From DATKWD01 sp035529695 (GTDB lineage: Bacteria > Actinomycetota > Acidimicrobiia > Acidimicrobiales > Salinilacustritrichaceae), in contig DATKWD010000152.1 in the NCBI GenBank assembly GCA_035529695.1, positions 1-54,077 of the forward strand: a DNA stretch of 54,077 nucleotides, given 5' to 3'. Below are positions 1-8,345 of this stretch, in pieces. Each line of letters opens with the position of its first letter. Within the stretch, counting starts at the first letter, position 1. The notes beneath the pieces are model-generated. The model had not been told where the DNA came from, did not search any database, and saw nothing but the letters and a program-made list of their open reading frames with translations. The position numbers and the translations under genes are program-made.

Positions 1-542
1 TCCCGGTCCACGTCTGGGTCGACGAGACGAGGCCTCGAAATCAGGGCGCGCTGCTCACGGCCTGGGAGCTCGGGCAACACGGCGTCCCGCACACGGTGAT
101 CGTCGACAACGCCGGTGGCCACCTCATGCAGCACGGCATGGTCGACCTCGTCCTCACCGGGAGCGACCGGACCACCTTCACCGGCGATGTCGCCAACAAG
201 ATCGGGACGTACCTGAAGGCGCTCGCGGCCCATGACAACGGCGTGCCGTTCCATGTGGCGCTCCCCTCGTCGACCATCGACTGGAACCTGCACGATGGCG
301 TGGACGGCACCCCCATCGAAGAACGCGATCCTGCCGAGGTCACCCACCAGCGCGGCATCGGTGCCAACGGAATGACCGAGATCCGGCTCGTGCCCGAGGG
401 AACCACCGCAGCGAACCATTCGTTCGATGTGACACCGAGCCGGCTCGTCACCGGACTCATCACCGAACGCGGGCGATGCCCCGCCACCGAGACCGGCATC
501 GCCGGGCTCTTCCCCGAGCGAAGCAGAGCAACGAGCCGATGA
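1..542 (+). CDS. mtnA: S-methyl-5-thioribose-1-phosphate isomerase (MtnA-like), 3' end only
   Basis: The open frame enters from the left edge and ends in TGA at 540-542, so only about the last 180 residues are present. It starts with a VDETRPRNQGA block, followed by an NAGGHLM segment, GSDR (the usual GADR block that carries the family's catalytic Asp), GDVANKIGTY and an IEER-DPAEV tail. These are typical of aldose-ketose isomerases of the MtnA / eIF2B-like fold. The family isomerises 5-methylthioribose-1-phosphate to the ribulose form; paralogues act on 5-deoxyribose-1-phosphate. The stop overlaps the next start by four bases (ATGA), so translation is probably coupled to the downstream aldolase. 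The family call is firm; which substrate it uses is not decidable here. Confidence 0.92.
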   Translation, partial: PVHVWVDETRPRNQGALLTAWELGQHGVPHTVIVDNAGGHLMQHGMVDLVLTGSDRTTFTGDVANKIGTYLKALAAHDNGVPFHVALPSSTIDWNLHDGVDGTPIEERDPAEVTHQRGIGANGMTEIRLVPEGTTAANHSFDVTPSRLVTGLITERGRCPATETGIAGLFPERSRATSR

Positions 543-2512
543 AGTCTTTGTGGGGCTCCGACTCGCCGACGCCCGACGACCCCCTCGCCGAGTGCGTGTA
601 CTGCACCCGGCTCATCGGCGGTGACCCCTCCCTGGTGCTGCACGGCGGCGGCAACTCGTCGGTGAAGGCACCCGTCGAAGACATCACCGGCGGGACCGTC
701 GACGCGATCCACGTCAAGGGCTCGGGTTGGGACATGGCCACCATCGAGGCCGGCGGTCTGACGCCGCTCCGCCTCGACCGGGTTCGCGACCTGGCAGCCG
801 TCGATCGGCTGAGCGATCCCGACATGATGCGCGAACTCGGCGCGGCGAAGCTCGATCCGAGTGCGCCGAACCCGTCGGTCGAGACCCTGTTGCATGCGCT
901 CCTTCCTCACCGAGCGGTCCAGCACAGCCACGCCGACGTGATCGTGAACCTCACCAACGTGGGCAACGGCGCCGACGTCGTGCACGACGTCTACGGCGAC
1001 GACGTGGTGACCATCCCGTACGTCATGCCCGGGTTCGACCTCGCAAAGACGGTGCGCGAGATGTGGCCGGCAGAGGCCCACGACGGGACCGTTGGCATGG
1101 TGCTGCTGAACCACGGCCTCTTCACGTTCGGCGACACCTCGGCCGAGGCTTATCGCCGGCACGTCGACCTCGTCACCCGCGCCGAGGTCTGGCTCGACCA
1201 GCACGCTCCCGTCCGGTCCGAACAACGCGAACCGGCCGCGCTGCCTTCGCCGCTGGTGACCGATCTCGCCGACCTTCGCCGCACGATGTCCGAGGTCGCC
1301 GGTCGTCCGCTCATCGTCACCCGCCACGCCGAGGTGACCGTGCATCGCTTCGTTGCTCGCACCGACCTCGCCGACCTCGCCACTCGCGGACCGCTCACCC
1401 CCGATCACGTCATCCGGACGAAGAGGACCCCGATGGTCGGTCGCGACGTGGCGTCCTACGCCGCGGACTACGACGCCTACTTCGCTCGCAACGAGGGGCG
1501 GATCGACGGCCCGGTGCAGCGCCTCGACGCCGCTCCCCGGATCGTGCTCGACCCCGAGATCGGCATGCTTGCCGCAGGCCCCACCCAGAAGGCCGCACAG
1601 ATCGCGGCCGACATCTACCACCACACGATTCCGGTACTCACCCGCGCCGAGGACCACCTCGGCGGCTACGTGGCGCTCGACGAGGCCGACATCTTCGACG
1701 TCGAGTACTGGGACCTCGAACAGGCGAAGCTCGCCACGCCGGGTTCACCCCCGCCGCTCGAAGGTCAGGTTGCGCTGGTCACGGGCGCGGCGTCCGGCAT
1801 CGGTCGAGCGTGCGCTGCGATGTTGCTCGACCGGGGCGCATGTGTGGCGGGCATCGATCTGAGTGACTCGGTCGCCGACACGTTCGACACAGCGGCCTGG
1901 ATCGGGACCCGCGCCGACGTCACCGATCGCGCCGCGATCGGTGACGCACTGACACACGCCGTCGAGGCCTTCGGCGGAATCGACATCGCGGTCGTCTCCG
2001 CCGGTCTGTTCGGACCGAGCCTGCCCATCGCCGACGCCGACGCCGATGCATGGCGGGCGGTGATGTCGGTCAACGTCGACTCGGTGCTCACGCTGCTGGC
2101 CGACGTCCACCCGCTGCTCGCCCGGTCGCCGGTCGGAGGACGCGTCGTCGTGATCGGCTCGAAGAACGTGGCGGCTCCGGGGCGCGGCGCGGCCGCGTAT
2201 TCGGCATCGAAGGCGGCCCTCACCCAACTGGCACGCATCGCCGCGCTCGAGTGGGCCGACGATGGCATCACCGTCAACACCGTGCACCCCGACGCTGTCT
2301 TCGACACCGGACTCTGGACCGACGAACTGCTCGCCGAACGGGCCGAGCGCTACGGCCTCAGCGTCGAGCAGTACAGGCGCCGCAACCTGCTCGGCACCGA
2401 GGTCTCCTCGACCACGGTCGCCGGCGTCGTCGGCGCGCTGTGCAGTCCGGCGTTCGCGGCGACCACCGGCGCGCAGATCCCGATCGACGGCGGCAACGAA
2501 CGTGTCATCTAG
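539..2512 (+). CDS. bifunctional class II aldolase / short-chain dehydrogenase
   Basis: 657 residues, starting at ATG 539, which overlaps the mtnA stop; an in-frame upstream GTG at 476 would lie inside mtnA. Residues 1-390 are a class II (zinc) sugar-phosphate aldolase: HGGGNSSVK near 35-43, HSH at 129-131 and NHG at 191-193 provide the metal-binding histidines. Residues from about 405 form an SDR domain with VTGAASGIG and the YSASK catalytic pair (Tyr554, Lys558). The same architecture is known in RhaD-RhaE-type rhamnulose-phosphate aldolase/lactaldehyde dehydrogenase fusions. Next to an MtnA-like isomerase, a different substrate is likely: 5-deoxyribulose- or methylthioribulose-1-phosphate cleaved to dihydroxyacetone phosphate plus an aldehyde, which the SDR half could oxidise or reduce. 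The architecture is seen; the substrate is inferred. Confidence 0.9.
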   Translation: MKSLWGSDSPTPDDPLAECVYCTRLIGGDPSLVLHGGGNSSVKAPVEDITGGTVDAIHVKGSGWDMATIEAGGLTPLRLDRVRDLAAVDRLSDPDMMRELGAAKLDPSAPNPSVETLLHALLPHRAVQHSHADVIVNLTNVGNGADVVHDVYGDDVVTIPYVMPGFDLAKTVREMWPAEAHDGTVGMVLLNHGLFTFGDTSAEAYRRHVDLVTRAEVWLDQHAPVRSEQREPAALPSPLVTDLADLRRTMSEVAGRPLIVTRHAEVTVHRFVARTDLADLATRGPLTPDHVIRTKRTPMVGRDVASYAADYDAYFARNEGRIDGPVQRLDAAPRIVLDPEIGMLAAGPTQKAAQIAADIYHHTIPVLTRAEDHLGGYVALDEADIFDVEYWDLEQAKLATPGSPPPLEGQVALVTGAASGIGRACAAMLLDRGACVAGIDLSDSVADTFDTAAWIGTRADVTDRAAIGDALTHAVEAFGGIDIAVVSAGLFGPSLPIADADADAWRAVMSVNVDSVLTLLADVHPLLARSPVGGRVVVIGSKNVAAPGRGAAAYSASKAALTQLARIAALEWADDGITVNTVHPDAVFDTGLWTDELLAERAERYGLSVEQYRRRNLLGTEVSSTTVAGVVGALCSPAFAATTGAQIPIDGGNERVI

Positions 2513-2524
2513 TCACCCTCGGCT

Positions 2525-3346
2525 TCAGCCACCTTCGGTGAGATGGACCTCGTCGCCCTCGTGCACGGTTCCGGGGGTGGAGACCTCGGCGTAGACACCG
2601 AGGCAGGCGAAGTCGCCGAACCCACCGACGTCGTGCTTGTTGTGCGCGGCGATCTGCTCGAGGACGTCGGGCCGCCGGCCGAGATCGCCCTGGGCGACCG
2701 TGGTCATCACACATCTCGGGGCCGGGTCGCCCACGGCGATCTCGACGTCGCCGATGCTCAGCATGCCGCCGATCCAACCCTCTTCGACGATGTGGTCACC
2801 TTCGGCATCGATCAGCAGGCTCGGCCGAAACCGTCGCACGTCGGCGACCGCTTCGCCGACCCAGCCGTCGAGCGTCCGGAGTGCAGCCGTGGTGAGCAGG
2901 TGCAGGGTGGCCAGGTCGACGAAACTCGGCGAATCGGTGTCCATGGCGACGGGGAAGTCCATGTCGCCCGCCAGGACCAGCCCTTCGATCTCGGGCCACT
3001 CGGATGCGTAGACGTCGTCGGCCGGGGCCTCGCTCACGACCTCGACCGCGATGCCGAGTGCATCGCTGAGGAGCCCCGCCGCAGCCGGATCGTCGAGTCG
3101 GATCCGTTCGCCGTGGGGTGTCGTGACCTCGAGCCCGCGGTCGTCGATCGTCGCCGCGTACTCGAGCAGCCGACCCCACCGACCAGGACGCTTGGCGCTG
3201 ACGATCTTGCCCGTCTCGACGTCGCGCAGTGCCCACCGACGGTCGCCGGCGATGCCCTCTGCAGTGATCGGCGACGTGGCAACACGCTCGCCGGCCATCG
3301 ACTTCACCGGATACCGCCAGATCTCCGCAACCGTGCCAACCAGCAT
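2525..3346 (-). CDS. MOSC domain-containing protein
   Basis: 273 residues from ATG at 3346. The N-terminus carries a MOSC-N beta-barrel signature (EIWRYPVKSMAGERV, then GDRRWALRD), followed by the C-terminal MOSC core with the conserved DPAPRCVMTTV stretch, whose Cys is the expected sulfur or molybdenum-cofactor ligand. This family includes the mARC-like and YcbX-like proteins that use molybdenum cofactor to reduce N-hydroxylated compounds. It is divergent from the amidotransferase-like gene, with only 23 bases between the two starts, so the promoters must be compact or overlap the coding starts. The 3' end converges on the aldolase gene with a 12-base gap. The substrate is unknown. Confidence 0.88.
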   Translation of the reverse strand: MLVGTVAEIWRYPVKSMAGERVATSPITAEGIAGDRRWALRDVETGKIVSAKRPGRWGRLLEYAATIDDRGLEVTTPHGERIRLDDPAAAGLLSDALGIAVEVVSEAPADDVYASEWPEIEGLVLAGDMDFPVAMDTDSPSFVDLATLHLLTTAALRTLDGWVGEAVADVRRFRPSLLIDAEGDHIVEEGWIGGMLSIGDVEIAVGDPAPRCVMTTVAQGDLGRRPDVLEQIAAHNKHDVGGFGDFACLGVYAEVSTPGTVHEGDEVHLTEGG

Positions 3347-3369
3347 GGGCGGAGCGTAGCTTCGCGTGG

Positions 3370-4038
3370 GTGATCATCTTCGTGGACTACGAACACGACC
3401 TCGCCCGCTCAGCCCCCTGGGGCGAACGGTCGATGGCAGCTCGGACCCGGATCACCTACCGCCTCGAGGACCTGTCGGGCCAGCACTGCATGCTCGTGCG
3501 CTACGACCGGATCAGCGACGACCTGCTCGACGTGCTGGGCGCGACCGCGATGTGCATCAGCGGCAACGGAACGCCGCCAGACCGCTACGACGCCGAGGCC
3601 CTGCGTCCGCTCAGCGACATCATCAGCAGGCGTCGGCTCCCGGTGTTCGGGTTCTGTGGCGGGTTCCAGCTGCTCGCCGAGGTGCTCGGCGCCGACCTCG
3701 TCGCCCTCGGGCCGACCGACGAGCCACCCCCTCTCGAGAGTCCGTATCCCGCAGGGATCAAGCACGAGTACGGGTATGCACCGGTCGACGTGGTCGCCGA
3801 CCATCCCCTCACGGCGGGACTCGGAACCAACCCGGTGTTCCGGCACGCTCACATGCTCCACGTGCCCGAGCCCCCCGACGGTTTCGACGTGCTCGCATCC
3901 ACTGAGATCACGCCGATCCAGATGGCAGTCGACGACACGCACAAGATCGTCGGCACCCAGTTCCATCCCGAGTACTGGACCGACGAGCACCCCGACGGCC
4001 GGCAGCTCATCGAGAACTTCTTCGCCTGGATCAGCTGA
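3370..4038 (+). CDS. class I glutamine amidotransferase-like protein
   Basis: 222 residues from GTG 3370. The nucleophile elbow is FGFCGG with Cys96. The C-terminal catalytic pair is in TQFHPEYW (His199, Glu201), so a complete Cys-His-Glu triad is present. Stand-alone proteins of this fold either supply ammonia to a synthase or hydrolyse gamma-glutamyl compounds. No synthase partner is adjacent, and the acceptor is unknown. The gene is followed 32 bases later by the candidate selenoprotein on the same strand and may be co-transcribed with it. Confidence 0.82.
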   Translation: MIIFVDYEHDLARSAPWGERSMAARTRITYRLEDLSGQHCMLVRYDRISDDLLDVLGATAMCISGNGTPPDRYDAEALRPLSDIISRRRLPVFGFCGGFQLLAEVLGADLVALGPTDEPPPLESPYPAGIKHEYGYAPVDVVADHPLTAGLGTNPVFRHAHMLHVPEPPDGFDVLASTEITPIQMAVDDTHKIVGTQFHPEYWTDEHPDGRQLIENFFAWIS

Positions 4039-4070
4039 AGACCTCTGCTTGCCGGTGGCAGACTCGGGTC

Positions 4071-5162
4071 ATGGACGTGGCGTCAGAAATCGAGCTCCGG
4101 GACGGGGTGACCGCCGCGGTCGAGAACGGCTGGCAGCGCATCGCCGAACCAGGAACGGTCTGGAGCGGGGCACAGCGCGTCGCCATCGCCGCCGAGTTTC
4201 GACGGGCCCGCACCTGCGAGCTGTGTGCGGCTCGCAAGGCTGCGCTCTCGCCATTCGCCGTCGCCGGAGCCCACGAGGCTGCGGGCGACCTCCCATCGGC
4301 CGCGATCGACGCGGTCCACCGCATCGCCACCGACTCGGGACGACTCTCGAACCGGTGGTACGAGGAGTTCCTCGCGAGTGGCGTCGGGCCCGCCCACCTC
4401 GTCGAGCTCACTGCGATCGCCGCGACGGTCGCGGTGATCGACACGTTTCACCGAGCGGTCGGACTCGACGCGCCCGACCTGCCTCAGCCACAGCCGGGGG
4501 AGCCCTCGGACAACCTCGCCGACGTCGCCATCATCCACACGGCACGGGTCCCGACGGTGTCGATCGACGACGCGACCGGCCAGGTCGCCGACCTCTACTC
4601 CGGTCGCGATCTGGTGCCGAACATCGTGAAGGCACTCACCCTGTGTCCCGACGCAGCCATCGCCTTCTATCGGTTCGCACGGCACCTCTACTGCCTCGGC
4701 CCGGCCGAGGTACCTGCAGACTGGTCACTCACTCGACCACAGATCGAGCTGGTGGCGGCCACCGTCTCGAATCACAACGACTGCTTCTACTGAACCACGG
4801 CTCACTCGGTGCTGCTCGGTCTGGGTGGCCTCTCCGAAGGTTCCGAATTCGACATGACCGTGGTGGGTGCGGACGCCGACGCAGGCGGCGGTGGCGTGGC
4901 CGCAGGCGACGCGCTTCGTCGCTTCGCCCTTGCAGTGGTGTCAGGCGCCGATCCCGACGAACTCGCCGAGGTCAGACAGGCCGTCGGGTCGGCAGTCGGA
5001 CCAGCTGGACTCGGCGATGCGTGCGGGGTGGTGGCCAACTTCGACGGCCTCACCCGGATCGCAGATGCCACCGGCACGCAGCTCGACGAGATGCTCGCGC
5101 AGGGCGTCGACGCAGGCCTCCTGGGTGGCCTCGACACATCACACCTTCAAACCCGCGGCTGA
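4071..5162 (+). CDS. AhpD-like alkylhydroperoxidase-related selenoprotein (TGA read as Sec241)
   Basis: Conventional translation stops at TGA 4791-4793 after 240 residues ending NHNDCFY. The same frame then stays open to a TGA at 5160, giving 363 residues if the first TGA is Sec. The junction reads CFY-U-TTAH, so E226, C238, U241 and H245 match the AhpD E118/C130/C133/H137 spacing (12, 3 and 4 residues), with Sec in place of the resolving or peroxidatic Cys. The downstream part continues the family pattern (ANFDGLTRIADATG near 330), so it is not random open frame. An N-terminal half with RTCELC (Cys49, Cys52) precedes it, giving about twice the length of a minimal AhpD. AhpD family members are CxxC thiol peroxidases or disulfide reductases. 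I recall an alkylhydroperoxidase-related (seleno)protein family of this length, but cannot check it. Sec decoding genes must lie elsewhere. Confidence 0.85.
4791..4793 (+). other. in-frame TGA, predicted selenocysteine codon
   Basis: The codon sits exactly where the AhpD family has the second Cys of CxxC, three residues after Cys238 and four before His245. A Cys-to-Sec change at that place is the usual pattern for bacterial selenoproteins. A genuine stop would remove the catalytic His and the last third of the fold while leaving a 123-codon frame open in the same phase. Confidence 0.82.
4799..4830 (+). promoter_or_regulatory. candidate bacterial SECIS stem-loop
   Basis: Starting six bases after the TGA, 4803-4809 (CACTCGG) pairs with 4821-4827 (CTGGGTG) over seven positions with two G-U wobbles. 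The stem extends by U4802-G4828 and, across a bulged C4801, by GG 4799-4800 with CC 4829-4830. The apical loop is the 11-base TGCTGCTCGGT at 4810-4820. It begins 16 bases after the TGA and has a G at its second position. Published descriptions of bacterial SECIS elements ask for a stem-loop close behind the UGA with a G near the start of a small apical loop. I folded it by eye only. Confidence 0.6.
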
Positions 5163-5274
5163 GGCGCCCACCCGACACCTGCGGTCGAATCGGACCTCCG
5201 ATGGCCACCACGCCGACGGATCCACGGGCACGACTCACCTACGCTCGCCCGATCACGACCTCCGGGGGAATCAG

Positions 5275-7020
5275 ATGACCGACACGCCCGTCCTTCCTGC
5301 CAGTTTCGAGCCCGACTCGGCCCGCACGACGACCGGGCCCACGGGCGAGATCGCCCACGAGAGCCTGGTGGCCCACGCCGCAAGGTTCGAGCAACGGCTC
5401 ATCCCGGTCGGCGACGGCGCGTGGTGCATGATCGGCAACGGGCTGTCCAACCAGAACTTCGTGCGCGGGCCCGAGGGGATCATCGCCATCGACTCGGGCG
5501 AGTCGATCGAAGAGATGACCGAAGCCCTCGAGGCGCTGCGCGAGGTCACCGACGAGCCCGTCGTGGCCGTGATCTACACCCACTTCCACTACGTCAACGG
5601 CACCCAGGCGCTCTTCAACGACGGCGCCGACCGCTCGATCCCCATCTGGAGCCACTCCAAGGTCACCGCCAACCTGCGCCGACAGGCCATCGAACTGAAC
5701 GCGGTGGGCGCCCGCGGATTGGTGCAGCAGTTCGGCATCTTCCTCCCCGAACAAGGGGCCGACGGCGTGCTGGTCGCGGGGCTCGGACCTCGCTACCGCA
5801 AAGCCGACCACGCGCCGTTCACGCCCGGCTTCGTCCCTCCGACGAACACGATCGACGAGGGCACCGAGGTCACCATTGCCGGACTCCGGACCATCCTTCG
5901 ACCCGCGCCGTCCGACGCCGACGACAACGTCACGATCGTCTTCCCCGACCTCGGCATCTGCATCAACAACATCGTCTGGCCAGTGCTGTTCAACGTCTTC
6001 GCCATTCGCGGCGAGGAGTACCGCGACCCGCGGGTGTTGCTGACCGGCATCGACGAGGTGCTGTCGTTCGCGCCCGAGCACCTGATCGGGGCACATGGCC
6101 CGCCGATCTCAGGCGCCGCCCAGATCCAGGACGCGGTCACCCGCTCGCGCGACGCCATCCAGTTCCTCTGGGATCAGACGGTGCGGGGGATCAACCTCGG
6201 CCTGACCATGAGCGAGCTGACCGAGTTCGTCCAACTGCCATCGTTGTACGACGAGCACTACCTGACCCAGCAGCACTACGGCTTGGCCGAACACCACGTG
6301 CGTCAGATCTTCACGGGGCTTCGCGGCTGGTTCGACGGCGACGAATCGACGCTCTTCCCGCTCCCGACGCTCGAGCGGTGCACCCGACTCATCGACGGAT
6401 TCGGCGGAAGGACCGAGGTGGCTGCCCAGGCCCGAGCGGCGCTCGAAGCCGAAGACCTCCGCTGGGCGCTCGAACTGTCGACCTGGCTGGTGCGGAGCAA
6501 GGTCGGACCCGACGGGCGTGCCGACGGCGGAACACCCGACGAGCGGGAATTGTTGGCCGACGCGCTCCGGGCCATCGGGCAGCGGACGACGTCGGCCAAC
6601 ATCCGCAACTGGGCCCTCACCCGGGCACGCGAGTTGGAGGGCAACCTCGACCTGAACCGATTTCGCAGCTTCCGGTTCAGCCGGGGTGCCGTGCTGGCCG
6701 CCGACCCTGATGCCTACGTGCACGGACTGCGGGTCGTCCTCGATCCTGACGCGGCACAGGGCGTCGACGAGCAGCTGGCATGGCACTTCGCAGACGGCAC
6801 GACCGTCGGCTTGCACGTTCGCAACTGCGTCGCGGCCACCACCGACGGGGCCGACGCCTCGACGACCCTGGTGCTCTCGTTGGAGGCGTGGGCGAACGTG
6901 CTGGGCGGCAAGACGACGCTCTCCGAGGCGATCGACGCAGGCGACATCGTGATCGAAGGCTCACCCGAGCTCGCAGTGCGTGTCCTCCGCTGCTTCGATC
7001 ACCCGCCGCTCAGAAGCTGA
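5275..7020 (+). CDS. alkyl sulfatase-family MBL-fold protein with altered metal motif
   Basis: 581 residues from ATG 5275, with a GGGGGA ribosome site at 5264-5269. The order is that of SdsA1/YjcS-type alkylsulfatases: metallo-beta-lactamase domain to about residue 290, ending in GAHGPP; alkylsulfatase dimerisation region with the HYGLAEHHVRQIF and GWFDGD landmarks; then an SCP2-like C-terminal domain from about 455. The family releases sulfate from alkyl sulfate esters using two zinc ions. The usual THxHxDHxxG signature is here THFHYVNGT (residues 102-110): the first two His remain, but Asp and the next His are replaced by Val107 and Asn108. Either it is a divergent subgroup with altered metal binding or it is not a classical sulfatase. 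Confidence 0.85.
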   Translation: MTDTPVLPASFEPDSARTTTGPTGEIAHESLVAHAARFEQRLIPVGDGAWCMIGNGLSNQNFVRGPEGIIAIDSGESIEEMTEALEALREVTDEPVVAVIYTHFHYVNGTQALFNDGADRSIPIWSHSKVTANLRRQAIELNAVGARGLVQQFGIFLPEQGADGVLVAGLGPRYRKADHAPFTPGFVPPTNTIDEGTEVTIAGLRTILRPAPSDADDNVTIVFPDLGICINNIVWPVLFNVFAIRGEEYRDPRVLLTGIDEVLSFAPEHLIGAHGPPISGAAQIQDAVTRSRDAIQFLWDQTVRGINLGLTMSELTEFVQLPSLYDEHYLTQQHYGLAEHHVRQIFTGLRGWFDGDESTLFPLPTLERCTRLIDGFGGRTEVAAQARAALEAEDLRWALELSTWLVRSKVGPDGRADGGTPDERELLADALRAIGQRTTSANIRNWALTRARELEGNLDLNRFRSFRFSRGAVLAADPDAYVHGLRVVLDPDAAQGVDEQLAWHFADGTTVGLHVRNCVAATTDGADASTTLVLSLEAWANVLGGKTTLSEAIDAGDIVIEGSPELAVRVLRCFDHPPLRS

Positions 7021-7126
7021 GCACCGAGGGTTGCACCCACCGCATTCAGCCGGCGGGCGGCCTCCTCGCAAACCTGATGTACGGCCGGTACTGGTGCGAG
7101 CCTGCTCGAGCCCCGGAAATCAGGGA

Positions 7127-7687
7127 TCAGGGCAGACCGGTCTCGCTCACCTCGCCGAAGCCTTCTTGGCACGAGGCTCCCGGCTCGGGAGCATGGGCAC
7201 CCGATCGCGCCGCCTCGATGAACTGCTCGACCCGCGGATCGTCGACCTCGGAGACGACCAACCGGTGCTTCCACGCAACGACCTCGAGCACGTCGACACC
7301 CGGATAGGGCGACGCGATCGTGCGCCCGTCGCCGAGTTCGAACGCCTTGCGCACGGTGGACACATCGTCGGCAGAGAGGTCGGGGCTGTAGGCGAGCCAC
7401 ACGACCCCGTGCTCCATCGCGTGCACGGCCGTCTCATCGAAGATCGGGGCGTCGTAGAACCCGCAGTCCTGCCAGAACGGGTTGTGGTCGCCGCCAGACG
7501 GCGGACTGTCGGGATAGTCGAGGTCGCCCTGAATGTGGTTGGCGCCCGTCGCAGCCTCGACCACGACGCCGTCGATCGATTCGAGACTCGGAGCGGCCGG
7601 GTCGGCCTGCGTGGTTCCGCCGCTGCTGCCGCAGGCCGCGAACCCGACAGCCGCCGCGAGAACGAGCGGAACGAGTCGGGCGCGCAT
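7127..7687 (-). CDS. DUF3105 lipoprotein
   Basis: 186 residues from ATG 7687; a longer reading from 7717 adds ten residues ahead of the signal peptide. MRARLVPLVLAAAVGFAAC is a lipoprotein signal with Cys at the lipobox, followed by a Gly/Ser/Thr linker. The body has the DUF3105 landmarks: YPDSPPSGGDHNPFW, a CGFYD segment and HAMEHGVVWLAYSP. The conserved His residues suggest a metal or small-ligand site, but the family has no settled function. It lies 36 bases after pyrE on the same strand and converges on the alkyl sulfatase-like gene across about 105 bases with no obvious gene. Confidence 0.85.
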   Translation of the reverse strand: MRARLVPLVLAAAVGFAACGSSGGTTQADPAAPSLESIDGVVVEAATGANHIQGDLDYPDSPPSGGDHNPFWQDCGFYDAPIFDETAVHAMEHGVVWLAYSPDLSADDVSTVRKAFELGDGRTIASPYPGVDVLEVVAWKHRLVVSEVDDPRVEQFIEAARSGAHAPEPGASCQEGFGEVSETGLP

Positions 7688-7723
7688 GGGGCCATGCAAC
7701 CACGTCTCATCGCGCATGATGGG

Positions 7724-8248
7724 TCACCCCGGCGTGAGATCCGCAGCGGTGAACAGCGAGATGAGGTCGAGATCGGCTTCTGCGAGACGGTGGGCACCCT
7801 CGCTGCGGTCGATGACACAGAGGACGGCCACGATGTCGGCGCCCCGGTCGCGCAGGTCGGCGGCCGAAGCCAGCACCTGGCCGCCGGTCGTGATCACGTC
7901 TTCGACGACCAGCACCTTGCGGCCATCGATCTCGGCTCCTTCGGCCAGCTTGGCGGTCCCGTACGACTTGGCCTCCTTGCGGACGAAGGCAGCCGGAAGA
8001 CCGGTGGTCAGCGACAGGGCGGTCGCGACCGGAACCCCGCCCAACTCGAGACCCGCGAGGACCTCGGTGTCGACCGGGACGAGCGGCGCGGCGAGTTCGG
8101 CGACCTCGCCCAACAAGTCGGGGTCGGCCTCGAACAGGTATTTGTCGAAATAGGTGGTCGCCTGCTGACCGGACCGAAGCGTGAACGAGCCAGTCAGTCG
8201 ACAGACGTTGCCGATGCGAGCGGCCAACGAAGCGTGCAGATGAGCCAT
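7724..8248 (-). CDS. pyrE: orotate phosphoribosyltransferase
   Basis: 174 residues using ATG 8248 (MAHLHAS); the frame is open to 8308 but that extension runs into the upstream hairpin and has no family character. The PRPP-binding loop is VLVVEDVITTGG, and the catalytic flexible-loop lysines are in FVRKEAKSYG. The enzyme joins orotate and PRPP to give OMP in cytosolic pyrimidine synthesis. It stands apart from other pyr genes. A long hairpin (8286-8334) separates it from the Rieske gene upstream on the same strand. Confidence 0.93.
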   Translation of the reverse strand: MAHLHASLAARIGNVCRLTGSFTLRSGQQATTYFDKYLFEADPDLLGEVAELAAPLVPVDTEVLAGLELGGVPVATALSLTTGLPAAFVRKEAKSYGTAKLAEGAEIDGRKVLVVEDVITTGGQVLASAADLRDRGADIVAVLCVIDRSEGAHRLAEADLDLISLFTAADLTPG

Positions 8249-8285
8249 TCCCCCAGCCTCGCGCACCCCAACCCGTCGCCCCCAC

Positions 8286-8334
8286 GATCTTCGTTGCTCT
8301 CCGACCAACTATTGGCGGGAGGACAACGAAGATC
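8286..8334. repeat. 49-bp structured hairpin element, copy 1
   Basis: GATCTTCGTTG at 8286-8296 is perfectly repeated in inverted form as CAACGAAGATC at 8324-8334. The interior is also self-complementary (CCG with CGG, CCAA 8305-8308 with TTGG 8312-8315), so almost the whole element can fold into one stem. It lies between the stop of the Rieske gene and the start of pyrE. Copy 2 at 13630 shares the left arm, the following CTCTCCG and the ATTGG core. It could be a terminator or a REP-like element. Confidence 0.75.
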
Positions 8335-8345
8335 GGACTGGGACC

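Noticed and set aside
41..1657. 538-residue open frame on the minus strand
   Set aside because: It is antisense to mtnA and the aldolase gene and has no family features; it is an effect of high GC.
4809..5162. Separate gene starting at GTG 4809
   Set aside because: It is in the same frame as the AhpD-like gene, has no ribosome site, and its first residues complete the AhpD motif, so it is better read as the C-terminal part of the selenoprotein.
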